A stretch of 64,000 nt of DNA from Burkholderia sp. H160 (GCA_000173575.1 ABYL01000006.1:57416-121415); one strand, 5' to 3'. Counted from the stretch's first letter, positions 45,246 to 55,057 are shown. Numbers and translations are program-made. The notes: generated from the letters alone by a model not told the origin.

Positions 45246-45731
45246 GGCGAGGCTCATTCGCTGTTCTCGCCACGCGGGGTTTTAGATAGGAGAGCACAAG
45301 GTTTTCGTCGTCATGCAGTGATTTCGCAACGGGCAGTAACGAGCCGTTCTGACCAACGCGTCCGGGCGGCTATTGGTGTGGGCGCGTGCGCTTCGCGCTT
45401 TGTGTGGGTAGCGCGTATCGAGCGATACGCGCCGCGCGCACAAGGGCAGCTGCGGCGGGCTTTTGTCAAGCAGGTAAGTTTTGAATTGAAAAACGAAATC
45501 GGGGTGCGCGTCACGCGCTACGGGCGAGATATTCGTTGGCGCAGCATGCCTCGCGAGGCCATAACGACCTGAAGCAGACGTTCGCGATCGTGACCGCTGG
45601 ACTGCCTCACTGCGAAGTTCGCCGTGCTGGCAGCTCAGCGTGCAACGGCGATTCACTACAACAGGCAGCCGTCATTCGCGCGTCATCGATGAACGCGCAG
45701 GCGGCTTTTGGACGAGGATAAATCTAAACAC
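45246..45731. other. Gene-free interval before the HigA-like gene
   Basis: 486 bases. No higB-like toxin reading frame was found on either strand. The short ORFs here lack protein-like composition. The promoter of the antitoxin-like gene must lie in its right end. Confidence 0.45.
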
Positions 45732-46154
45732 ATGAATGCCGATCGCCTTCCGGGATCCTTTCCCGACATCGCCGCAACCTGGGCTTCGCTGCAGAGCCAG
45801 TTGCCGATCACGCCGATTCGCACCGAACAGGATTATCAGCAGATGGTGCGCGTCGCAAACTCGCTGTCCGAGCTTCTGAGCGGCAACGACAACGATCCAC
45901 TCGCCGATCTGCACGCGATCGTGAGTGAACTGGTCGCTCATTGGCAGGCGCGCAACCTGTCGGTCCCGAAAGCGGAGCCGCGCGAAGTGCTGCGCCATTT
46001 GCTGATCACGCATGGGCTCAAGCAGAAGGATCTGGCCGGCATCGCATCGCCGACCGTGGTCAGCGATATTCTCGCGGGGCGTCGCGCGATCAGCAAGAAG
46101 GTCGCCAAAGCGCTCGCGGTGCGGTTTCAGACCGACGTCAGCGCGTTCCTGTAG
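45732..46154 (+). CDS. HigA-like antitoxin / XRE-type HTH protein
   Basis: 140 residues with an N-terminal helical region (ATWASLQSQLPITPIRTEQDYQQMV, as in the E. coli HigA-type family) and a C-terminal XRE HTH (VLRHLLITHGLKQKDLAGI, then SDILAGRRAISKKVAKALAVRF). GAGGATAAA stands upstream of the ATG at 45732. HigA proteins repress their operon and neutralise the HigB mRNA interferase. No HigB gene adjoins it, so it is an orphan or a free-standing regulator. Confidence 0.85.
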   Translation: MNADRLPGSFPDIAATWASLQSQLPITPIRTEQDYQQMVRVANSLSELLSGNDNDPLADLHAIVSELVAHWQARNLSVPKAEPREVLRHLLITHGLKQKDLAGIASPTVVSDILAGRRAISKKVAKALAVRFQTDVSAFL

Positions 46155-46213
46155 AGGCGTTGTCGCGCGGCGAATCTGTCGACGACGGGTTCATCGCGGC
46201 AGCCTTCCATTCG

Positions 46214-46252
46214 CGCCAACGCTGGCGGCCGATCGGGCCGCCAGCGTTGGCG
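46214..46252. terminator. Strong hairpin between convergent genes
   Basis: A perfect 17-bp stem (CGCCAACGCTGGCGGCC and its complement) with a 5-base loop, between the HigA-like gene and the convergent sugar transferase gene. Only a short T-run follows on the plus strand. It likely ends transcription in both directions. Confidence 0.7.
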
Positions 46253-46296
46253 TCTGGTTTTGCAGCGACGTGTGCGAGGTTCGCGAACTGGGATGA

Positions 46297-47703
46297 TCAG
46301 AACGCGTTGCGGCCGACAAAGCCCTTGAAAACCGTGATGAAGACGATCTTCATGTCGAACCAGAACGACCAGTTGTGGATGTAGAACAGATCGAACTTCA
46401 CGCGTGCTTCCATCTTTTCGACCTTGGTGGTTGCGCCGCGATAGCCGTTGACCTGGGCCCAGCCGGTGATGCCGGGCTTGATACGGTACCGGTGCATGTA
46501 GCCGTACACCTGGTCCTTGTAAAGGTCGTCGTGTTCGACCGCGTGCGGACGCGGACCCACCACCGACATCTGCCCGAGCAGCACGTTCAGAAACTGCGGC
46601 AACTCGTCGAGACTCGTACGGCGCATGAAGCTGCCGAGCTTCGTCACGCGCGAGTCGTTGCGGGTCGCCTGCGTGATCTGGCCGTGCGCTTCCTGATGCA
46701 CGGTCATCGAGCGGAACTTGTAAATGCCGAACGGCTGACCGTCGACGCCCTTGCGGATCTGCCGGAAAAACACCGGTCCCGGCGAGGTGAGCTTGATGCC
46801 GATCGCGAGCACGACGAACACCGGCGCGAGCGCGACGAGCGCGAGCGCGGCGAACAAGCGGTCGAACATCAGCTTCGGCCACATCTGCGGCGGGGAGAGC
46901 GGCGTCGTGCTCAGATTCAGCGTCGGCAAACCAACGACATCGTCGATCGCGTGATTGAACAGCGACAAACTGCGCACATCAGGAATGAAGCGCAGATTGA
47001 CAAAGTCGTGTCTGAAAGTGCGCGTGAAGCGGTAGATCGTGCGTTCCTCGGAGAGCGGCAACGCGAGCCACACTTCGTTCACGTGTTCGTCGCGCACCCT
47101 GGCTGCGAACGCTGTCAGATCGGTCAGCACGGGCAGGGAGGTCAGACGCGCGCCGTACGCGTCGTGGCCGCTCACGCTGGTGTCGAACAGGCACACCGGT
47201 TTGAAGCCGGCCTGCGGCGCATGCTCGAGATGCGCGAGCAGCGTGCGCGCAAAGCCCGGTGCGCCGACGATCGCGACGGTGCGCATGTTCATGCCGCGGC
47301 GACGTACGGAGCGCAGCACGACGTGCATGATGCAGCGGGTCGCGATGATCAGCGCGCCTGAAATCAGCGTCGAGTAACCGAACCACAGGCGCGACACCGC
47401 ATCCATTCGATGCAGCGTGAACGCAAGCACGAGCGCGGTCGCGACGACCACCAGCCAGGCGGCGCCGATTCTCGCGAGCACCGGCGCGAGCGCCCTGCCG
47501 CGCCACGTCTCATAGACCCCAAAGCCCGGAAACAGCAGCAGCACCAGCACGCAGTTGAACGCAATCAGCAGGCGCTCGGTATCGGCTAACGCGAAGGGCG
47601 TGGAGAAGCGCATCCAATGGGCGAGCAGACAGCCCGCAATCACGAAGAGCGCGTCGATACAGCGAACAGTAGTCCTGAACATGGGCAAGTCGATCCCGAT
47701 CAT
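46297..47703 (-). CDS. Undecaprenyl-phosphate glucose phosphotransferase (WcaJ-type)
   Basis: Transfers glucose-1-phosphate (inferred sugar) from UDP-sugar to undecaprenyl phosphate, the first step of exopolysaccharide repeat-unit assembly. The 468 residues have four N-terminal membrane helices, a Rossmann-like central part ([21 protein letters not shown]) and the bacterial sugar transferase domain. That domain has a membrane helix, then KFRSMTV, then [23 protein letters not shown] and [19 protein letters not shown]. It lies 15 bases downstream of the Crp/Fnr gene, so the two form an operon. Other exopolysaccharide genes are not adjacent. Confidence 0.93.
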   Translation of the reverse strand: MIGIDLPMFRTTVRCIDALFVIAGCLLAHWMRFSTPFALADTERLLIAFNCVLVLLLFPGFGVYETWRGRALAPVLARIGAAWLVVVATALVLAFTLHRMDAVSRLWFGYSTLISGALIIATRCIMHVVLRSVRRRGMNMRTVAIVGAPGFARTLLAHLEHAPQAGFKPVCLFDTSVSGHDAYGARLTSLPVLTDLTAFAARVRDEHVNEVWLALPLSEERTIYRFTRTFRHDFVNLRFIPDVRSLSLFNHAIDDVVGLPTLNLSTTPLSPPQMWPKLMFDRLFAALALVALAPVFVVLAIGIKLTSPGPVFFRQIRKGVDGQPFGIYKFRSMTVHQEAHGQITQATRNDSRVTKLGSFMRRTSLDELPQFLNVLLGQMSVVGPRPHAVEHDDLYKDQVYGYMHRYRIKPGITGWAQVNGYRGATTKVEKMEARVKFDLFYIHNWSFWFDMKIVFITVFKGFVGRNAF

Positions 47704-47718
47704 CGAGCAGCGTGCCGC

Positions 47719-48453
47719 TTATTCAACGGTCTCGGCCTGGCGCAGTCGCGGCAGCAGACGATCGAATTCGCGCTTAACGAGGCCGTAGCATTCGCACGCG
47801 CGGGCTTCGAGTCCCTTGCGGTCGAGCACCTTGATATGGCCGCGGCTATGATGAATCAGGCCTTCGTCGTGCAGCTTGCCGGCCGCTTCGGTGATGCCTT
47901 CGCGGCGAACGCCGAGCATGTCGGCGATCAGTTGCTGTGTGACCGACAGATCGTTCGACGCGACGCGGTCCACCTCGATGAGCAGCCACCGGCACAGTTG
48001 CTTGTTGAGCGCGTGATGGCGATTGCATGCGGCGGTCTGCGCGACCTGGGTCAGAAGAGCGTGCATATACAGCAGCATCAGGCGGCGCAGAAAGTCGGAA
48101 CGCGAGAACTGCTGCTTGAGCGCCTGTGCGCTCATCCGGTACGCGAAGCCCGCGCATTGCACCTGTACGCGGTTCGGCATGGTCTCGCCGCCCGTGAGGA
48201 CCGGCACGCCGGTCATGCCTTCGCGGCCGACCGCGGCGATCTCGACGGAGCTGCCGTCTTCCATGGTCGACAGCATCGAGATGATCGCCGTGGTGGGGAA
48301 GTACACGTGATGGATCCGTTGACCCGAGTCGCACAGCAGTTGCTCGGTGCGCAGATGAACCAGTTCGAGGTGGGGAGCTAGCGCTTGCCATTCGTGCGAC
48401 GGCAATGCGCCCAGCAGATGGTTACCGTGCAGATCGGATTGAAGTGTCAACAT
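47719..48453 (-). CDS. Crp/Fnr family transcriptional regulator
   Basis: 244 residues with an N-terminal cyclic-nucleotide-binding-like beta barrel (RTEQLLCDSGQRIHHVYFPTTAIISMLSTMEDGSSVEIAAVGREGM) and a C-terminal HTH (NDLSVTQQLIADMLGVRREGITEAAGKL). No N-terminal cysteine cluster is present, so it is not an oxygen-sensing FNR. The start at 48453 has GAGGACC upstream. It precedes the sugar transferase gene in one operon and probably controls it. Confidence 0.92.
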   Translation of the reverse strand: MLTLQSDLHGNHLLGALPSHEWQALAPHLELVHLRTEQLLCDSGQRIHHVYFPTTAIISMLSTMEDGSSVEIAAVGREGMTGVPVLTGGETMPNRVQVQCAGFAYRMSAQALKQQFSRSDFLRRLMLLYMHALLTQVAQTAACNRHHALNKQLCRWLLIEVDRVASNDLSVTQQLIADMLGVRREGITEAAGKLHDEGLIHHSRGHIKVLDRKGLEARACECYGLVKREFDRLLPRLRQAETVE

Positions 48454-49079
48454 GATCGGTCCTCGCATGAGAGTCGCACGTCGGGTGACTCTCTCCGTTT
48501 CTTTGATCCGATGCCTGCATCCTCGGGACTGGCTGCCTGGCGAGCAGCTAGGATGAACAGCATCGGCCCCGTTTTAGGCCTGTGCCGCCGCTTCTGTTGC
48601 TGTGCTCGTGTGCGGTGACACTCTGTTGCGAACGGGTAATAGCGAGGACCGTGCCAACGTTAGGGAAAACACGCGCTGGTGCGGCGCAGCGAAGAAACCC
48701 TTAGCGCGTCGCGAAGCAAAATGCGGCTTTTTGTTTCAATTCTGCACATCCCAGCCCGACGGGGAATGCATCGCATGAAAGCTTTGGGATCCGGCGCATC
48801 CCTTGCTATCAAAGGGCTCACGGCCAAAAACAGGGGGGCTGCCGAGGCTGTCTCAGTTTTGAACCTGGCGCCGCATGCACGTTTTGATGAGCCCCTGGTG
48901 AAGTGCCAGAAATGATTCAGAAGTGTTAAATGCGATACGAATGCTGTCGCACGCGAGGCCTTCCGGACGCGGCAACAGTCGCGTCCAGGCCAACAGTGAG
49001 CTGACAAAGCAGACAGTTGGAGGCGCGCGAAGCGAGCTTTGGCGAGCTTCGCAGGCATGCGACTAGTTCGGAATGACCA
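48454..49079. other. Long gene-free interval
   Basis: 626 bases upstream of the Crp/Fnr gene. A 132-codon minus-strand ORF has unnatural composition and no homology. The Crp/Fnr promoter must lie near 48460-48650; no precise element was assigned. Confidence 0.4.
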
Positions 49080-49745
49080 CTAGCCGTAGAAGATGGCGGA
49101 TAGCGCATTGATCGCACGGACTTCACCCGTGGGTGCCGCGCATGTTTCATCCGCTTTAAACGGTGCCGTCGATGCGCGCGCAGCGAGTTCCAGTTGCGAT
49201 GCCACAGGCACGATCGGCAGCAGGGGGCGAGCACAAGCAGCGGCACGATAGTTCGTTTCGATCGCGAGCTGCCAGCCGCCGCCATTAGGTTCGACCTCGA
49301 CAGTCATACCGAGGTCATCATGCGCGTGCACGCCTGGCTCAAGCAGATGAAACGCTTCAGAGACGATCTCGCCGCTCGCGGCATCGTTCGGGTCGTCGAC
49401 ATTCGCCAATGCGAAGTCCCCGCCATCGGCGACGCAGTCCGCTTCGATACGACGAAAGCGGATCGAGCCGAAGGACTGAGACATCAAATTAATCAGCGTT
49501 TTGCGTGGGTACGCGCACGTCCCCGGTGAGTGCATATGCATCGTGCCATTGCAAAGACGAAACATCGTCGCCGCAAGAGCGTGTCGCGCGACAGGCTCCG
49601 AGGTCATGGGGTGTACGAAACGTAACGTCAACGAAACGACCCCATCGTAGTCTTCGAGCCGACTGATCAGATCAATAGTGTCGAATGGGTGCGGCGCCTC
49701 GCCGAACAGCGCGGTGCGCACGTTGCGAAGTGTCGGCGGCGACAC
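49080..49745 (-). CDS. Hypothetical protein downstream of the carrier protein/DUF1839 pair
   Basis: 221 residues from a GTG start with a weak ribosome site. The sequence is soluble and beta/alpha mixed (DTIDLISRLEDYDGVVSLTLRFVHPM, then FGSIRFRRIEADCVADG), with no recognised family. It follows the DUF1839 gene by 67 bases on the same strand, so it could be the third gene of that operon. Confidence 0.55.
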   Translation of the reverse strand: MSPPTLRNVRTALFGEAPHPFDTIDLISRLEDYDGVVSLTLRFVHPMTSEPVARHALAATMFRLCNGTMHMHSPGTCAYPRKTLINLMSQSFGSIRFRRIEADCVADGGDFALANVDDPNDAASGEIVSEAFHLLEPGVHAHDDLGMTVEVEPNGGGWQLAIETNYRAAACARPLLPIVPVASQLELAARASTAPFKADETCAAPTGEVRAINALSAIFYG

Positions 49746-49812
49746 GATTTACCCAAGGCCAATTCATGGAGAACTGCGAGGCAAGAAGCGCGCGCATCAA
49801 CGCATCAACGCT

Positions 49813-50805
49813 TTAGCGCACCAGCGCGACTAGCGGCGGCAGCGTTTTTTCATAAGCGCTTTCGAGCACGTCGAAGCAGTCTGCGCACGTATCGCGACGG
49901 CCGCGCTCGATCGCGCGAATGAGCCGGTACTGCATCACCATCGACTCCGACGCGATGCATTGCGCGGCGGCCGGTATCGTCGGCGGGATATCGAAGCCTT
50001 GCACGTACAGCCAGTGCAGATACTTCGACAGAAGCTCGAAGTTCGCGCCGAGCTGCCGCATCAGATTCAACGAGTACAGATGGAAGTACGCCTTGTCGCG
50101 CTCGAACAGTGTGTCGAGATGCGCGGGAAACGCGGCACGCCATTGCGAAATCGGATTGACCAACGGACGCCGTTCCAGATGCGCGCATAGCAGTTCCGCC
50201 GACGCTTCCGCGAGCGCGTTGCCTTTGAGCGCGGGCCGCGCCTGCTTGGCGAACTCGACGTACGGAAACAGCAGATCGGCCTGCGCGGCGAACTGCGGCA
50301 ACTTGCGAAACACGCCGTCGTAGTCCTGGCCCTCGAGATGATGGTAACCGGTGTTGTGGAAATAGCCGATGCGGCGCGCGGCGCTGTCGACGAAGTCGAC
50401 GCCGATCGTGGTCTTCGAATGCTCGCTGCGATACGAGCTCGCGTGCGTATCGGGCAGATAGTAGCCGTCCACTTCGACGAGCACCGTGTGTCCGCGCAGC
50501 GTCTGCGCGAGCATGTGTGCTTCGAGCGAGTCGTAGATCGTGAGCTCCTGCACCTGGGTGCCATACAGACGGTCGAGATCTTCGAGCGGAAACTTGAAGT
50601 ATGTGAACTGATCGCCTTCGAAATCCTGCGTGACGGTAAACGCGAGCGCCGCGTGCGGATCGAGCCCGAAGCCGTGCAGCAACTCGATCCACAGATCGAC
50701 AGAGCCGTTGGTCTCCTGCCACACGCGCTCGCCCTGATGCAGTGCGTGCGGCATGTGCTCGCGCAACTGCGTGCCGGCAGACGTTGAGGTCGGCGATGGA
50801 TTCAT
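49813..50805 (-). CDS. DUF1839 family protein
   Basis: 330 residues with the DUF1839 pattern (LLHGFGLDPHAALAFTVTQDFEGDQFTYFKFPLEDLDRLYG and LVEVDGYYLPDT). The function is not established. In other Proteobacteria these proteins are encoded with a carrier protein and an aminoacyl-tRNA-synthetase-like amino-acid:carrier-protein ligase. Here the start overlaps the end of the carrier protein gene (ATGA-type), but no ligase gene adjoins. It probably acts on or with the loaded carrier protein. Confidence 0.85.
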   Translation of the reverse strand: MNPSPTSTSAGTQLREHMPHALHQGERVWQETNGSVDLWIELLHGFGLDPHAALAFTVTQDFEGDQFTYFKFPLEDLDRLYGTQVQELTIYDSLEAHMLAQTLRGHTVLVEVDGYYLPDTHASSYRSEHSKTTIGVDFVDSAARRIGYFHNTGYHHLEGQDYDGVFRKLPQFAAQADLLFPYVEFAKQARPALKGNALAEASAELLCAHLERRPLVNPISQWRAAFPAHLDTLFERDKAYFHLYSLNLMRQLGANFELLSKYLHWLYVQGFDIPPTIPAAAQCIASESMVMQYRLIRAIERGRRDTCADCFDVLESAYEKTLPPLVALVR

Positions 50806-51053
50806 GCCGCCGCCTTTGCTTGCTGCAACTCCGTCATCGCGGCGGCCATCGAGTCGATGCTCGAGAACAGGTGCCGCGTCAGCATACGGTCGGGGATTTC
50901 CACGTTGAATTCATCTTCCATTGCCAGCATCAGATGCACGGTCGCGAGCGATGAGAGTCCGGCAGCATAGAGGTCGGCGTCGTCGGTCAGGCTATCCACC
51001 GGGACATCCATGCGTGCGGACTCGGAAAGGATGCGTCTCAATGCAGTCTTCAT
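50802..51053 (-). CDS. Acyl/aminoacyl carrier protein
   Basis: 83 residues of phosphopantetheine carrier fold (LTDDADLYAAGLSSLATVHLMLAMEDEFNVEIPD). Ser35 in GLSSL is the expected phosphopantetheine site, though the usual Asp-Ser-Leu is Ser-Ser-Leu. AAGGGGAAGC precedes the ATG. It is coupled by overlap to DUF1839, matching the carrier proteins charged by aaRS-like ligases rather than fatty-acid AcpP. Confidence 0.9.
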   Translation of the reverse strand: MKTALRRILSESARMDVPVDSLTDDADLYAAGLSSLATVHLMLAMEDEFNVEIPDRMLTRHLFSSIDSMAAAMTELQQAKAAA

Positions 51054-51355
51054 GCAATGCTTCCCCTTTGTTCTATGGCCTGCTGATTAGTGCCAACGTC
51101 GTACGGGCGTCGACACGTCATTTTCGTGAGTAGGGTGCGGGCGGCGCGATGACCGCGATACGCATGCTGAGGCCGCGCTTTGTTGATGCGTATTTAAGAA
51201 TTCCCAACCCCGAGCGTCAGTGCGATGCCGCACGGAAACACATCTTTCCCGCACGTACCGTGTCACCCATGATGAGGAACCGTCATGGATCGAGATGCCG
51301 TCGCACATGGCAAGCATTGACGGTTCCGCCGAAAATCCTGTCCACCGGGGGCGTG
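51054..51355. other. Divergent spacer between carrier protein and elaA
   Basis: 302 bases that hold the promoters of two divergent genes. The elaA frame opens upstream at 51149, but family sequence begins only at 51356. No specific element identified. Confidence 0.35.
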
Positions 51356-51889
51356 ATGAACTGGAAAACGCTGGAGTTCGATCAGCTATCTGCACGTGAG
51401 TTGTATGTCGTGCTGCGAGCGCGCAGCGCGGTATTCGTCGTCGAGCAGTCGCATGTGTGCCTCGACGCGGACGGTCGCGATGAGCATGCCTTGCATGTGT
51501 TCGCGGTCGAGGACATGGCGCGGCCGATGCCGGTCCTCGCCTATGCGCGGGTGCAACCGGGCGATTCCGAAGATCCGGAAGTCACGATCGACAAGGTGCT
51601 GACGAGCCCGCTGCGGCGCGGCGATGGCACTGCCGAGATGCTGATCGAGCGTGTGCTCGACGCGGTCGCCGAGCGCTGGCCAGGCCGGGCCACGCGCGTG
51701 AGCGCGCCGCTTGGCTTGCGCGGCTTCTACGAGCAGTTCGGCTTTCGCAAGACGGAGGGACCGTACCTCGAACATGGAGTGCCCTTCATTGGTCTCACGC
51801 GGCAGGTGCGCGGCGCTCAGGCGCGCTTCGGTCAGCGGCGCCGCGAGCGCGACGGCGCATCGTTCGTCAATACGTTCGAACTGTTGTGA
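51356..51889 (+). CDS. elaA: ElaA-type GNAT acetyltransferase
   Basis: 177 residues of the ElaA group: WKTLEFDQLSARELYVVLRARSAVFVVEQ, LDADGRDEHALHV, then the acetyl-CoA motif region LRRGDGTAEMLIERVLD and GLRGFYEQFGFRKTEGPYLEHGVPFI. ElaA proteins are predicted N-acetyltransferases with unknown substrate. The length is slightly above the usual 150 because of a C-terminal tail. Confidence 0.9.
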   Translation: MNWKTLEFDQLSARELYVVLRARSAVFVVEQSHVCLDADGRDEHALHVFAVEDMARPMPVLAYARVQPGDSEDPEVTIDKVLTSPLRRGDGTAEMLIERVLDAVAERWPGRATRVSAPLGLRGFYEQFGFRKTEGPYLEHGVPFIGLTRQVRGAQARFGQRRRERDGASFVNTFELL

Positions 51890-52265
51890 TGCCGAGCGTG
51901 CCGCGAGCCAACCTCCGTTGCTTGCGGTTTCCATGACCTGCTGATGCGCGTGACCACGCGGGCGTCTGACCCCGGGTGTGTGCATCAGACAATTTCACCT
52001 CGCAACGTGCGTATTCGCACAAAGTAAACCCTGCATTACAGGCACGCTCTGACAAGCAAGCTTGGAGCCCAGGCGAAACATGCGCGTTTCAGGAACGAAA
52101 CAATTCTTCAGAGGGATAACCCTGTCAGGAAGTGTCCCAACTGGCGCATCCGTTTCGAAACTAGCAACGTATCGGAAAACTATCCTTTCTTCTACATAAC
52201 GACGATACGCAGGGGCCCTTCAATCAGCAGGCCACGCGGGGACAACACCGCATCGGGGAATTGTC
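51890..52265. other. Intergenic region before the FadR-type regulator
   Basis: 376 bases between elaA and the GntR gene; a CDS was not found. It becomes less GC-rich after 52080, consistent with a promoter. Confidence 0.35.
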
Positions 52266-52985
52266 ATGGAACACGCAAACAAGGATCGCTCTCTGGTGAG
52301 CAAAGTAATGGACGGGCTCGTCACCGGCATCGTCGAAGAAAAATACGGCGCGATACTGCCACCGCAAGACGTGCTGTCAAAGGAGTTCGACGTGAGCCGC
52401 ACCGTCATGCGCGAGGCGCTATCGATGCTGCTCGCGCGCGACATGCTCGACGTGCGGCCGAAGATCGGCACGCGCATCCGGCCGATGAGCGATTGGCGCA
52501 TGATCGACGAAGACGTCGTCAACTGGCGTTTTCGCGCGAAGCCTGATCCGATGTTCCTGCGTGACATCATCGAGTTTCGCATCCTGATCGAGCCGCGCGC
52601 GTCGGCGCAGGCGGCCGCGCGCGGCAGCGCCGCGGATGTCGCGGCGATTCGCGAGGCGTTCGAGGCGTTTCGCGTGACCCGTCCGGGCGAGGCCGGATAT
52701 CTGGAAGCCGACGAGCTGTTCCATACGCGCATCGTGATCGCGAGCGGCAACCAGTTCTTCAAGCAGATGGCGGCGATCATTCGCGGCGCGCTGTCGACCG
52801 TCAATGCGGCCGTGCCCGACCGGGACGGGCTGTGGGAGACCGCGGTCGCGGCGCATCAGCGTGTCGTCGAGGCGATCGAGCGGCGCGATCCGAAGGAGGC
52901 CGAGATCGCGTCGTTCGCGATGATCGACTCTACCGCCGAGGACATCGGCGGCCGGTTTTCCACGGAGCCTCCGGCGCGGGTGTGA
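52266..52985 (+). CDS. FadR/GntR family transcriptional regulator
   Basis: 239 residues: N-terminal winged HTH (LPPQDVLSKEFDVSRTVMREALSMLLARDMLDVRPKIGTRI) and an FCD ligand domain with metal-binding residues (FRILIEPRASAQAAARG, DELFHTRIVIASGN, AHQRVVEAIERRD). Relatives regulate sugar-acid catabolism such as gluconate or galactonate. It precedes, 151 bases away, a Gfo/Idh/MocA oxidoreductase, a plausible target. Confidence 0.92.
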   Translation: MEHANKDRSLVSKVMDGLVTGIVEEKYGAILPPQDVLSKEFDVSRTVMREALSMLLARDMLDVRPKIGTRIRPMSDWRMIDEDVVNWRFRAKPDPMFLRDIIEFRILIEPRASAQAAARGSAADVAAIREAFEAFRVTRPGEAGYLEADELFHTRIVIASGNQFFKQMAAIIRGALSTVNAAVPDRDGLWETAVAAHQRVVEAIERRDPKEAEIASFAMIDSTAEDIGGRFSTEPPARV

Positions 52986-53136
52986 GCGCGGGCGGAGCGT
53001 ATTTGTCAGCGCCTGGCCGCGGGGGCGGCGGGGCAGGTGTAGAAGGGCCGTTCGGGTTGGCGGCGTTCGCCGCGTGTGTGTCCGGCATGCGCGACAATAG
53101 CGGCTGTTCCGAACCGCATGGACCTTTGCACACACG

Positions 53137-54177
53137 ATGACAGATACGACAGCGGCACCGCACGCAGCCAGCGCTCAACCGACCCATCGGCACGACACCA
53201 CTTCGACGCGCGAGATCCGCTGGGGGATCGTCGGCACCGGCCGGATTGCGCGCCGCTTCGCGCAGGGGCTCGCCTACGTGCCGCAGGCGCGGCTCGCCGC
53301 GCTGTGGTCGCGTCGCGCGGAACCGGCACAGGCGTTCGCCGGCGAGTTCGGCGGCGGCGTCTGCGACAGTTTCGACGCGCTGCTCGCGAGCGGCATCGAC
53401 GCGCTTTATATCGCCACGCTGCAGGACAGCCACGCCGACTATGCGATCGCCGCGTTGCAAGCCGGCCTGCATGTGCTGTGCGAGAAACCCGCGTGCATCA
53501 ATCGCCCGCAACTCGAGCGCGTGCTCGCGGCCGCGCGCGCTTCGCAACGGCTCTTCATGGAAGCGATGAAGCCGCCGTTCTATCCGCTCTACAGAAAGTT
53601 GCGCGAGCACCTCGAGGCCGACCCGATCGGCGAGGTCGGCCTCGTGCGCGCCGGTTGCTCGGTGCCGGGCGTGCCGGCCGATCATCCGTCGCTGTCGTTC
53701 GAGCATGCGGGCGGCGCGCTGCTCGATATCGGCATCTACGAGATGTTTCTGGCGGTCGACTGGCTCGGCGCGCCACGCGACGTGCAGACCTTCGGCCGGC
53801 TTGGTTCGACCGGCGTCGATACGTTCGCGAGTCTGAACAGCCAGCACGAGCGCGGCGGCATCGCGCAACTGTTCTGCGGGCTCGACCTGCATGGCAAGGG
53901 CGACGCGCTGCTGATGGCCAAAGGCGGTCACGTGACGCTGCACGAGCCGTGGTGGAACCCGTCGCGCGCCACGATCCGTTACGCGGACGGCCGCGTCGTC
54001 GAACTCGACGAGCCGTTCGAAGGCGGTGGTCTGAACTACGAGACCGCGCACTTCTGCGAGCTGATTCGCGCGGGGCGGCTGGAGAGTCCGCTGATGCCGC
54101 ACGACACGTCGCGGCAGATGATTGCGATGGCCGACGCGGCGCGAGCGGCGTTGGGACTCAGGTTCGCCGGAGAGTGA
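53137..54177 (+). CDS. Gfo/Idh/MocA family oxidoreductase
   Basis: 346 residues with an NAD(P)-binding Rossmann domain (WGIVGTGRIARRFAQGL) and the family motif in LHVLCEKPACIN (catalytic Lys of EKP). The C-terminal beta-sheet domain holds LLDIGIYEMFLAVDWLGAP. It resembles trans-1,2-dihydrobenzene-1,2-diol or sugar dehydrogenases; the substrate is unknown. A Thr-rich N-terminal extension of ~25 residues precedes the fold. It is divergent neither from nor overlapping the ABC permease, which converges from the right. Confidence 0.9.
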   Translation: MTDTTAAPHAASAQPTHRHDTTSTREIRWGIVGTGRIARRFAQGLAYVPQARLAALWSRRAEPAQAFAGEFGGGVCDSFDALLASGIDALYIATLQDSHADYAIAALQAGLHVLCEKPACINRPQLERVLAAARASQRLFMEAMKPPFYPLYRKLREHLEADPIGEVGLVRAGCSVPGVPADHPSLSFEHAGGALLDIGIYEMFLAVDWLGAPRDVQTFGRLGSTGVDTFASLNSQHERGGIAQLFCGLDLHGKGDALLMAKGGHVTLHEPWWNPSRATIRYADGRVVELDEPFEGGGLNYETAHFCELIRAGRLESPLMPHDTSRQMIAMADAARAALGLRFAGE

Positions 54178-54211
54178 ACGGCTGGCGTGAACCCAGAGGG
54201 GCGCGCGGCGC

Positions 54212-54871
54212 TCAGTGCCGCGTCGGCAGCGACAGACGCCGCTCATACCAGCGCTGCGCCCATTCGAGCACCTGGCACAGCACCCAGTACACGGCGGCGG
54301 CCGCCAGATAAAGCGGCAGCGGCTGATAGGTCGACGCGATGATTTCCTGTGCGCTGCGCAACAGCTCGGTCACCGTGATCACGGACACGAGCGACGTGTC
54401 CTTGATCAGGCTGATCAGGCTGTTCGAGAGACTCGGCACCGCGATGCGCAGCGCCTGCGGCGCGATCACGTAGCGCAGTGTCTGACGGCGCGACAGCCCG
54501 AGGCTGTACGAGGCGAGCCACTGGCCCTGGTGGATCCCCAGAATCGCGCCGCGCATGCTCTCCGATAGATACGCGGCGACGTTCGCCGACAACGCGATCA
54601 CGCCGGCTGGCGTCGGATCGAGCGAAATGCCGAAGCTCGGCAGACCGTAATAAATCACGAAGATCTGCACGAGCAGCGGCGTGCCGCGCATCACGCTCAC
54701 ATAGACGCGCGCGATCCAGTTCAGCGGACGGCTGTGGCTGATGCCCATCAGCGCGAGCACGGCGCCGCCGACCAGGCCGAAGATCATCGACAGGATCGCG
54801 AACTTGATCGTCAGCAAGGCGCCTTGTGCGAGCACCGGCAGCGATTGGAGCAGCAGGGAAGTGATGGACAT
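54212..54871 (-). CDS. Amino-acid ABC transporter permease (HisM/GlnP family)
   Basis: 219 residues with five membrane segments and the family loop ESMRGAILGIHQGQWLASYSLGLSRRQTLRYVIAPQALRIAVPSL, the EAA contact with the ATPase. It imports polar amino acids (subtype unknown). The substrate-binding protein gene lies upstream on the same strand, separated by 186 bases containing a strong terminator. No ATP-binding subunit gene is adjacent. Confidence 0.92.
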   Translation of the reverse strand: MSITSLLLQSLPVLAQGALLTIKFAILSMIFGLVGGAVLALMGISHSRPLNWIARVYVSVMRGTPLLVQIFVIYYGLPSFGISLDPTPAGVIALSANVAAYLSESMRGAILGIHQGQWLASYSLGLSRRQTLRYVIAPQALRIAVPSLSNSLISLIKDTSLVSVITVTELLRSAQEIIASTYQPLPLYLAAAAVYWVLCQVLEWAQRWYERRLSLPTRH

Positions 54872-55006
54872 GGGCGGTGTTCTTATTGACGCACAAAGCG
54901 CTCATCATAAACTTTGGCGCGCCTCGCAGCGCGGTTCGCGCGATCTGGCTTGGGGTATACGTGACGCGCGGTTTGCGTCGTGGGTGGGGTGCGTGCCGCA
55001 AAAACG

Positions 55007-55044
55007 CGAAGGGCGGCATCGCCTCCGATGCCGCCCTTCGTTTT
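55007..55044. terminator. Terminator between binding protein and permease genes
   Basis: A perfect 15-bp stem (CGAAGGGCGGCATCG and complement, loop of 4) is flanked by T-runs on both strands: four T on plus, five T shortly after on minus. It would reduce read-through from the binding protein to the permease, giving more binding protein, or fully separate them. Confidence 0.85.
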
Positions 55045-55057
55045 GACTGCACGCGTG

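Noticed and set aside
48660-49058. 132-codon minus-strand ORF
   Set aside because: Arg-, Ala- and Cys-rich composition without domains and no ribosome site.
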